A stretch of DNA of 64,000 nucleotides from a virus. Position numbers and translations under genes: made by a program. Where the stretch lies: the IMG/VR virus record IMGVR_UViG_3300030329_005540, positions 21,676 to 85,675 of that record; one strand, given 5' to 3'. The notes beneath the pieces were generated by a model, which searched no databases, was not told where the DNA came from, and saw only the letters and a list, made by a program, of their open reading frames with translations. Below are positions 58,534 through 64,000 of the stretch, piece after piece. Positions within the stretch are counted from its first letter, which is position 1, and the number at the start of each line of letters is the position of its first letter.

Positions 58534-58704
58534 ATGAGAGACGCTAGAGATAATCAGATACAAGATTTATATGTTTTAATAAATACCATGCAGACGAATA
58601 TGCAGACTCTTTATTCTTATTTGCCTGAAGAGAAAAAGAAAGAAGTAGAAACCCCTAGTTATAAATGGTGCATGAATTGGAAACCCGGAGACGAAAGCAA
58701 ATAA
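58534..58704 (+). CDS. Small protein of 56 residues
   Basis: An ATG two bases after the previous stop and a stop eight bases before the next start make a tight fit in the operon. Residues: a helical start (NQIQDLYVLINTMQTNMQTLYS) and a Trp-containing end (SYKWCMNWKPGD). No family recognised. Confidence 0.5.
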   Translation: MRDARDNQIQDLYVLINTMQTNMQTLYSYLPEEKKKEVETPSYKWCMNWKPGDESK

Positions 58705-58711
58705 AGTTAGC

Positions 58712-59365
58712 ATGAAGTTGCTACAGTTACATAAAATAGACGAAAAATTTATGGAAGACGTAAAAGATTCGTTTAACAGACTGCCTGAAACAGATCATAA
58801 AGACGGCAAATATAGACTGCGTAGATATTCGGTTGTCGAATACAATCCTAACCTCGCGGTATTTAATTGTTTAACTGAAAACGATGTTAAAGTTCTTCCC
58901 CATAGAGATTTTTTACAAAGCGAGGATTTAAATGAACACCAAGGCGGGTTTACTCGATCTTTTGAAGATATAGAGCCTTCAGTTCTACAGAGTATAGGAA
59001 TGAAAGAAATTTTCTGGACGTTTTACAATGAAAATAATTTAAAAGAGTCGCAAGAGATAGAGATTCATCAGATGAGAGTAGTTACTCAAGAGGACGGCAC
59101 GGCGCAAGTGGCTCCCGAAGGAGTTCACCAAGACGGGTTCGATCACATAGCCATGATTGGAGTGAATAGGCATAATATAAGCGGTGGAGAATTGATGGTT
59201 TATAAAAATAAAGACGAGAAACAGTTCGTCTCTTATGCTCTCAAATCTGGAGAGATTATAATGTTAAAAGACAACGTGGTTTGGCATAACGCTAAATCAA
59301 TATCAAATATTAATAAAAACGAAATAGGATGGGGGGATTGGTTCGTTCTGTGCGCCAATGAATAA
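58712..59365 (+). CDS. 2-oxoglutarate/Fe(II) dioxygenase, isoleucine-dioxygenase-like
   Basis: A protein of 217 residues. The iron triad is visible: GVHQDGFDHIAM near residue 135 (H-x-D) and DNVVWHNAKSI near 190 (distal His), with RHNISGGELMVY between them. This order matches the 2OG-Fe_Oxy_2 family (PF10014), whose members hydroxylate free amino acids such as isoleucine. In this operon a free amino acid, perhaps lysine or a derivative, is a plausible substrate. Confidence 0.8.
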   Translation: MKLLQLHKIDEKFMEDVKDSFNRLPETDHKDGKYRLRRYSVVEYNPNLAVFNCLTENDVKVLPHRDFLQSEDLNEHQGGFTRSFEDIEPSVLQSIGMKEIFWTFYNENNLKESQEIEIHQMRVVTQEDGTAQVAPEGVHQDGFDHIAMIGVNRHNISGGELMVYKNKDEKQFVSYALKSGEIIMLKDNVVWHNAKSISNINKNEIGWGDWFVLCANE

Positions 59366-59368
59366 ATT

Positions 59369-60475
59369 ATGAAAGCATTAGTTTTAGGAGTAGGTAGGAT
59401 GGGAACTGCTATCGCTTATGCGATGGATCAATTTGGGTTTGAAGTCACTGGCATGGACGCTAATCCAGACGCGGCAAATAATATGCCATCTGGAGGTAAA
59501 TTTTTTGTTGTAGATGATGATCTGAGAGTGTCAATGGTAACACAGGTACAAGCAAAGCCTGATATTGTTATCAGCAGTTTGCCTTATCACCAAACACAGG
59601 TTGTCGGAAAGTGGTGTGCTGATAATGAGGTGCGCTATTGCGATTTAGGTGGTCGAGTTGATGTCTCACAAAATATAAATACTCACGCAAAAGAGAAAGC
59701 TAAGAAACCTATATTCACAGATTTGGGTTTAGCCCCCGGTTGGGTTAATATATTAGCTGAAGAAGGATGTAGGCAGCTACATCATAAAATCGAAAACGTA
59801 AAGATGATGGTGGGAGGTCTGCCAGCTATACCTAGCAACCCGCCCCTGAACTACGCAATAACATGGTCTGTTGATGGTCTTATTAATGAGTATAGAGACG
59901 ATTGCTTGACTCTAGAGAATGGGGAAGTGAAAACAGTTAAAGGAATGGATGGTCTTGAGAAGGTTGACTTTAGCTTTTTAGAGGGAGAAGAGTTAGAAGC
60001 GTTTTATACAAGCGGTGGCGCATCTCATACAATAGAAGCCATGAAGGCGCGAGGGGTTGAAAATTGTAGTTATAAGACTATTCGTTATAAAGGACACAGA
60101 GATGTTATTAGATTTTTAATTCGTAATGCAAATTTAGAAGAGGAGTGCTTGAGAAGCATTTTCGAGACAGGGTGTACTATTGAAGACCCTCGCTTGCAGG
60201 GGGATATAGTTTTAATAAAGGCCATAGTCAAGGGCGAAAATACCACTTGGGAAAAAGATGTTATCGTTGGTTTCGATCAACAATTTAGTGCGATGCAGAA
60301 AGCAACGGCCTTTTCTATCTCCAGCGTAGCTAAAATGATGGCCGAAGGATTTTTTGACGATAGAGTAGAGCAAAACAGGGGCGGGGATGTTAGACTTCCA
60401 GTGGTTCTCAATTATAGAGATGTTCCTTATGACGAGTTTACTAAAAATCTTGGATTATTAGGAATTAGTGCTTGA
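59369..60475 (+). CDS. Lysine 6-dehydrogenase/saccharopine dehydrogenase-like protein
   Basis: A protein of 368 residues. VLGVGRMGTAIAYAMDQFGFE is the NAD-binding loop, then FTDLGLAPGWVNILAEEG near residue 113, VGGLPAIPSNPPLNYAITWSVDGLINEY near 150 (shown as two blocks), AFYTSGGASHT near 210 and SYKTIRYKGHRDVIRFL near 231. These blocks occur in bacterial L-lysine 6-dehydrogenases, which oxidise lysine to alpha-aminoadipate 6-semialdehyde. The length also fits that single-domain group and not full saccharopine dehydrogenases. The ALDH upstream could take the product to alpha-aminoadipate. Confidence 0.82.
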   Translation: MKALVLGVGRMGTAIAYAMDQFGFEVTGMDANPDAANNMPSGGKFFVVDDDLRVSMVTQVQAKPDIVISSLPYHQTQVVGKWCADNEVRYCDLGGRVDVSQNINTHAKEKAKKPIFTDLGLAPGWVNILAEEGCRQLHHKIENVKMMVGGLPAIPSNPPLNYAITWSVDGLINEYRDDCLTLENGEVKTVKGMDGLEKVDFSFLEGEELEAFYTSGGASHTIEAMKARGVENCSYKTIRYKGHRDVIRFLIRNANLEEECLRSIFETGCTIEDPRLQGDIVLIKAIVKGENTTWEKDVIVGFDQQFSAMQKATAFSISSVAKMMAEGFFDDRVEQNRGGDVRLPVVLNYRDVPYDEFTKNLGLLGISA

Positions 60476-60500
60476 CAAATAATAAAGCGTTTGTAATAAT
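60472..60500 (+). promoter_or_regulatory. Class A promoter for GMP reductase
   Basis: TTGACA at 60472-60477 overlapping the previous stop codon, 6 nt, AAAGC at 60484-60488, then a TAATAAT box at 60494-60500 and 8 nt to the ATG. Confidence 0.75.
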
Positions 60501-60508
60501 TAATTCAA

Positions 60509-61627
60509 ATGCGAATAGAGTCAGAAATTAAACTCGATTACAAAGATGTTTTATTTCGCCCCAAACGATCTACGCTGACTTCTCGAAGCGAAGTAGGCTT
60601 AATGCGTGAGTTTACGTTCCCAAACGTAGAGACAGCTACTTGGAAAGGGGTTCCAATCGCTGCCGCAAACATGGACACGGTTGGGACTTTTGAAATGGCA
60701 AAAGCTCTTGCCCAACATCATATGCTTACTTGCATGAGTAAACATTTTGATTTAAAAAAGTGGCTTCATAAAATGAATGGTTATGGAGTTTATAAGTCTC
60801 CAGAGCAAAGAGAAGGCGGGGTTTGGGAACACAACCCAGATTCAAGATGTTCACACAATAGAATTTATGAACACATGGCTGTATCTTGCGGCATAAAAGA
60901 TGAAGATTTGGATTATTTAGATATGATATTACGCCAGTTTTACTGGCTTAAATTTATTTGTATTGACGCAGCTAACGGCTATACTGCTAAGTTTTGCGAT
61001 TTTGTAAAAAGAGTTAGAGGCCAATACCCCAATCATATTATAATAGCTGGTAATGTTGTTTCGGGAGAAATGACCGAGGAGATTATATTGAGTGGAGCAG
61101 ATATTGTCAAAGTTGGTATTGGTGGCGGGAGCGTCTGCACTACTCGCATACAAACTGGTGTCGGCTACCCCCAACTCTCAGCAGTTATCGAGTGTGCGGA
61201 TGCGGCTCACGGTCTTAACGGTCATATTATGGCTGACGGCGGTTGTGTCTGCGCTGGTGATATTGCCAAAGCTTTTGGCGGCGGGGCTGATTTTGTTATG
61301 CTCGGCGGTATGCTGGCGGGACATACTGAATCTGCTGGACAAGAAGAAGAAGTAGAAGGCGTTAAATATAAGACTTTTTACGGCATGAGTTCTGATACGG
61401 CTATGAAGAAGCACCACGGTGGCGTGGCAAGCTATCGTTCTTCAGAGGGAAAGACGATAAGAGTAAAACATCGTGGACTTGTTAAAAATACCGTAGAAGA
61501 CATTTTAGGAGGAGTGCGCTCTACCTGTACTTATATCGGTGCGAGGCAAATAAAAGACATGCCGAAGTGCGCCACATTCGTCAGAGTTACGCAGCAATCA
61601 AATGAGATTTTTGGCAAAAATGTCTAA
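60509..61627 (+). CDS. guaC: GMP reductase
   Basis: A protein of 372 residues of the IMPDH/GMPR barrel family. [16 protein letters not shown] at the N-terminus, [16 protein letters not shown] near residue 50, [14 protein letters not shown] near 150, [21 protein letters not shown] near 198 (catalytic Cys in G-S-V-C-T) and [14 protein letters not shown] near 255 are typical of GMP reductases. No CBS domain insert is seen, which separates it from most IMPDHs. It converts GMP to IMP and may divert the host nucleotide pool. Confidence 0.95.
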   Translation: MRIESEIKLDYKDVLFRPKRSTLTSRSEVGLMREFTFPNVETATWKGVPIAAANMDTVGTFEMAKALAQHHMLTCMSKHFDLKKWLHKMNGYGVYKSPEQREGGVWEHNPDSRCSHNRIYEHMAVSCGIKDEDLDYLDMILRQFYWLKFICIDAANGYTAKFCDFVKRVRGQYPNHIIIAGNVVSGEMTEEIILSGADIVKVGIGGGSVCTTRIQTGVGYPQLSAVIECADAAHGLNGHIMADGGCVCAGDIAKAFGGGADFVMLGGMLAGHTESAGQEEEVEGVKYKTFYGMSSDTAMKKHHGGVASYRSSEGKTIRVKHRGLVKNTVEDILGGVRSTCTYIGARQIKDMPKCATFVRVTQQSNEIFGKNV

Positions 61628-61850
61628 AATACAAAAGATAATCATTGAAAATCATGTAGAAGATATTTCAATTTGCGAAGCACTTGATTACTGTCAAGCG
61701 GTATTGGCCGAGGGCAAGACTGTTAAAGGCAAAAACGGAGAATTGAAATACCCTGACGCAGAATTTCGTTTAGACGGAATATCCCTTGATGTAAAAAAAG
61801 ACGAAAATGTAGATAAATTAGTGGTTTATCGTAGCGTTAAATATAATTAA
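61620..61850 (+). CDS. Small protein of 76 residues
   Basis: Start at ATG 61620, which overlaps the guaC stop by 8 nt. It has an acidic core ([19 protein letters not shown], split here). Function unknown. Confidence 0.55.
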   Translation: MSKIQKIIIENHVEDISICEALDYCQAVLAEGKTVKGKNGELKYPDAEFRLDGISLDVKKDENVDKLVVYRSVKYN

Positions 61851-61853
61851 AAT

Positions 61854-62366
61854 ATGATATACACACTATATGGTCAGCCAGCGTCAGGAAAGACCACTTT
61901 AGGGCGCATATTAGCGGATTACCTTAATACCCCTTTCGTTATTGATGGAGATGAATTCCGAGAGATGTTTACTAATAAAAATTATGGTAGACAGGGCCGA
62001 GAAGAAAATATTAGAAACGCCAACGCAGTAGCGACTTATTTAAATAAAAAAGGAGAACGCGACGATTGGGCGGCGATTTATTGCAAAGATAAAAGCGGTA
62101 ACAGTATTCAAGGTCGCCCAGTTGGGAGTGGCACAGATGTGGTGATGTGCTTAGTAAATCCTTACGAGCATTTAAGAAAAGAACTCAAAAATAACAATCA
62201 AGATAAAGTCATGGAAATATATTTAAAGTCTACTAGAGAGTTGAGAAAAGATTATCATGTAGAAGATTTTGAAATAGGAAGCCCTGACCACATGATTTTA
62301 ACGGATGGAGAATTGGATAATACTTGGGCAGAGCTATGGGCTTGCGTAGAGAAAGAAGAATTATGA
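61854..62366 (+). CDS. Adenylylsulfate (APS) kinase-like protein
   Basis: A protein of 170 residues. YGQPASGKTTLGRILADYL is the P-loop, FVIDGDEFREMF the D-G-D-x-x-R block, and YGRQGREENIRNANAVATYL near residue 43 the APS-binding region (R-x-x-N-I-R). The middle carries an insert, GERDDWAAIYCKDKSGNS, not seen in standard CysC. It phosphorylates adenylylsulfate to PAPS, the donor for the two sulfotransferases in the glycan operon. ATP sulfurylase is not in the window. Confidence 0.82.
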   Translation: MIYTLYGQPASGKTTLGRILADYLNTPFVIDGDEFREMFTNKNYGRQGREENIRNANAVATYLNKKGERDDWAAIYCKDKSGNSIQGRPVGSGTDVVMCLVNPYEHLRKELKNNNQDKVMEIYLKSTRELRKDYHVEDFEIGSPDHMILTDGELDNTWAELWACVEKEEL

Positions 62367-62845
62367 CAACTTTTACAAAATGGTTTCTATTAAACGCCGT
62401 AATGTTTACTGCGATTTATTTCGCTGAAACCAAAGGGGCAATTTCATTAATGGTTAAAAATGACGTTAGCTATTTGACTATAGTTATTATGACTTTATAT
62501 GTAGTCATTTCGGTAATGGTCGGAAGGCTATGTTATTTATGTGATAAAATTTCAAAGGACTCAAAAAAAGCAAAAAAAGAAAAAACATATTTATCGAAAC
62601 GCGCCGAAGTAGGCTGGTTCGCTGCCGAACATTTTTTCTCTTTGGGCCTTTTGGGTACAGTTTTTGGACTATGCGTTGCCACGGCTACTAATTTAAACGC
62701 CGAAGCACAAGTTAGCGACATCGTGTCTGGCCTGAAAGAAGGTTTACACACAGCGTTCTATACGACTATTTGCGGTATTGTATTTAGTTTGCCTTTACAG
62801 GCTCAATTGATGATTTTGAGATTTAAAGTAGAGGATAATCAATAA
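62363..62845 (+). CDS. ExbB/TolQ/MotA-like proton channel protein
   Basis: A protein of 160 residues from the ATG at 62363, which shares ATGA with the kinase stop. Three membrane segments: TKWFLLNAVMFTAIYFA near the N-terminus, YLTIVIMTLYVVISVMVG, and the pair FFSLGLLGTVFGLCVATATNL and TAFYTTICGIVFSLPLQAQL. The G-L-L-G-T-V-x-G and T-A-F-Y-T-T-x-x-G motifs are those of the MotA/TolQ/ExbB family. It should form a proton-driven channel with the next protein. Confidence 0.88.
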   Translation: MTTFTKWFLLNAVMFTAIYFAETKGAISLMVKNDVSYLTIVIMTLYVVISVMVGRLCYLCDKISKDSKKAKKEKTYLSKRAEVGWFAAEHFFSLGLLGTVFGLCVATATNLNAEAQVSDIVSGLKEGLHTAFYTTICGIVFSLPLQAQLMILRFKVEDNQ

Positions 62846-62862
62846 AAAAGAAGTAACTGCGA

Positions 62863-63471
62863 GTGAATATTAATAGAGGCTATAAAAAGTTTTTTTCTTT
62901 TAGACCATTCATCGACGTACTGTTTTGCTGTTTGTTGATGTTGGTTGCTATTTTATTTCTTTTAAAAAGCTCCGAAGAAAAAACAAAGATGCGTCCCCCC
63001 AATGTTTTGTATGAGGTTATATTGACTTGGGACGGAAACAGTGAAGATGATTTAGACATCTACGTTCAATCAGCGTCAGGACACGTTGTAAGTTTCAATA
63101 ATAGAGAAGGCGGCGAAGGAAGCTTGGTCAGCTTAAATCATGATGCGCTTGGCAAATCTCGAAATAATAGTTTAAATGTGGACGCTGAAGGAAAGGTGGT
63201 TGGATTTAACGAGGAGATAGTGGCCTTTCGAGGAGTCGTAGAGGGGGAGAACATTGTTAATGTCCATGTCTATTCCAAAAAAGATCAAGAGCCTATCGAG
63301 GCGACAATTATTCTCATAAAAGTTAAGCCTTACAAAGAAATAGTTTCAAAGAAAAGAGTTTTCGCGGCCACGGGTGAAGAAAAGACCGCATTTCGCTTTA
63401 AGACGGATAAAAATGGAGAAGTCGTAGAAGTTAATGAACTTCCAGCGAGTTTACTTAATCCTCTTGAATAG
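62863..63471 (+). CDS. ExbD/TolR-like protein with C-terminal DUF2135-like domain
   Basis: A protein of 202 residues with a GTG start. Its single membrane helix FFSFRPFIDVLFCCLLMLVAILFLL carries the P-F-I-D-V motif of ExbD/TolR, with the proton-binding Asp at residue 18. The periplasmic part VILTWDGNSEDDLDIYVQSASGHVV fits the DUF2135 pattern (x-W-x-x-x-x-D-L-D-x-Y-V). Together with the ExbB-like protein it can form a stator that uses the proton gradient. Confidence 0.82.
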   Translation: MNINRGYKKFFSFRPFIDVLFCCLLMLVAILFLLKSSEEKTKMRPPNVLYEVILTWDGNSEDDLDIYVQSASGHVVSFNNREGGEGSLVSLNHDALGKSRNNSLNVDAEGKVVGFNEEIVAFRGVVEGENIVNVHVYSKKDQEPIEATIILIKVKPYKEIVSKKRVFAATGEEKTAFRFKTDKNGEVVEVNELPASLLNPLE

Positions 63472-63473
63472 TT

Positions 63474-63731
63474 ATGAAAAAAATAATCTTAATATTGTTA
63501 GCGGGCTTGATGCTCGGCTGTAAAATTCACAACGCCCCCAACGGTAGATATTTCCCATTGGGATGGGGAGAACCACCCCAGATTCAAACTAAAGACTATG
63601 TTCTTTTACCAAATGGATACGGACATGGCAGCAGCACTCTCAAGCATTGGATTGAACTGAATATAGAAAGAGATAAAATAAACATGAAACTCAAAAAATT
63701 TCAAATCCCCTTGAGCCAAATTGCTGATTAA
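63474..63731 (+). CDS. Predicted lipoprotein of 85 residues
   Basis: MKKIILILLAGLMLGCKIH has a lipobox (L-M-L-G-C) after a short hydrophobic stretch, so the mature N-terminus would be lipidated Cys15 or 16. The rest is basic and Tyr/Gly-rich. Starts two bases after the ExbD-like stop. It may be a spanin-like or envelope component; unknown. Confidence 0.65.
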   Translation: MKKIILILLAGLMLGCKIHNAPNGRYFPLGWGEPPQIQTKDYVLLPNGYGHGSSTLKHWIELNIERDKINMKLKKFQIPLSQIAD

Positions 63732-63735
63732 ACAA

Positions 63736-63921
63736 ATGAATAAAATTATTTTAATTACGGCTATCGTTTTAGTCGGCTGTAAAAGTGTGCCCGAGCCTCA
63801 ACCTTTGCCGAAAAATTTAAAAATTAAAAATTATAAAGGCCATCATACAGACCGATACAATCACCAAATAGATAGTTTTCACCGAGAATATTATCAAAAA
63901 AATAAAATCTCGCCGCATTAA
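63736..63921 (+). CDS. Second predicted lipoprotein of 61 residues
   Basis: MNKIILITAIVLVGCKSVPEP has a lipobox (V-L-V-G-C). An upstream in-frame ATG (63721) would add five polar residues before the signal, so 63736 is preferred. His/Tyr/Lys-rich mature part. Overlaps the next start (TAATG). Confidence 0.65.
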   Translation: MNKIILITAIVLVGCKSVPEPQPLPKNLKIKNYKGHHTDRYNHQIDSFHREYYQKNKISPH

Positions 63922-64000
63922 TGAAAGCCAAATTTCCAGAAGGCTACGGAAAGTATAACGAATACGATTTCGATAACAGAATTAGTTATGACGAAGAAGC
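63921..64000 (+). CDS. Truncated gene at the right window edge
   Basis: ATG at 63921 overlaps the previous stop by one base. Only 26 residues are seen (KAKFPEGYGKYNEYDFDN), so no function can be given. Confidence 0.5.
   Translation, partial: MKAKFPEGYGKYNEYDFDNRISYDEE

Overview
This window looks like part of the genome of a large tailed bacteriophage (caudovirus) with an AT-rich genome. It has a bacterial-type replisome (DnaB helicase, DnaG-like primase, family C polymerase, RecA/UvsX), ribonucleotide reductase, a dNMP kinase, a dCMP deaminase, HNH endonucleases, two sigma factors, three tRNAs and a tmRNA. Genes are tightly packed with ATGA or TAATG overlaps, and there is no rRNA, ribosomal-protein gene or transposase. 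The host cannot be named from the sequence. Signal peptides, lipoboxes and the sugar genes suggest a Gram-negative host (inference).

Layout. 2-2851 (+) is the end of a very large probable virion protein. 2848-20625 (-) is the replication and recombination block: a possible annealing protein, split glycosyltransferases, an SSB-like protein, a DNA polymerase III alpha split into a PHP-domain protein and a polymerase-core protein, a DEDDh exonuclease, HNH enzymes, a PD-(D/E)XK nuclease, primase, helicase, a PAP2 phosphatase, tmRNA and RecA. 20583-35890 (-) is a 17-gene glycan operon read from one promoter: GDP-fucose synthesis, a GalE-like epimerase, GT11 fucosyltransferase, GT6 (ABO-type) transferase, other glycosyltransferases, two sulfotransferases, an aminotransferase and a GHMP kinase. 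36224-45483 (mostly -) holds class I ribonucleotide reductase, two more glycosyltransferases, a sigma factor, a dNMP kinase and an unidentified structured RNA with its own promoter and terminator. 45565-64000 (mostly +) is accessory: dCMP deaminase, small heat-shock protein, signal peptidase, phosphomannomutase, three tRNAs, a cupin, a secreted protease, an ECF-like sigma factor, an amino-acid/polyamine cassette (VOC protein, aldehyde dehydrogenase, HAD-SpeD fusion, 2OG oxygenase, lysine-dehydrogenase-like protein), GMP reductase, APS kinase and an ExbB/ExbD-like pair followed by lipoproteins.

How the genes work together. Phosphomannomutase, Gmd and Fcl would feed GDP-fucose to GT11. GT6 could then cap the fucosylated galactose, an ABO-antigen-like route. 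APS kinase would feed PAPS to the sulfotransferases. Two recurrent promoter types sit just before start codons. Class A is TTGACA-N6-AAAGC-N6-TANNNT. Class B is GTGTAATA or GTGTAAAT, usually 6-7 nt before the start codon. They imply many near-leaderless transcripts and help fix several start codons.
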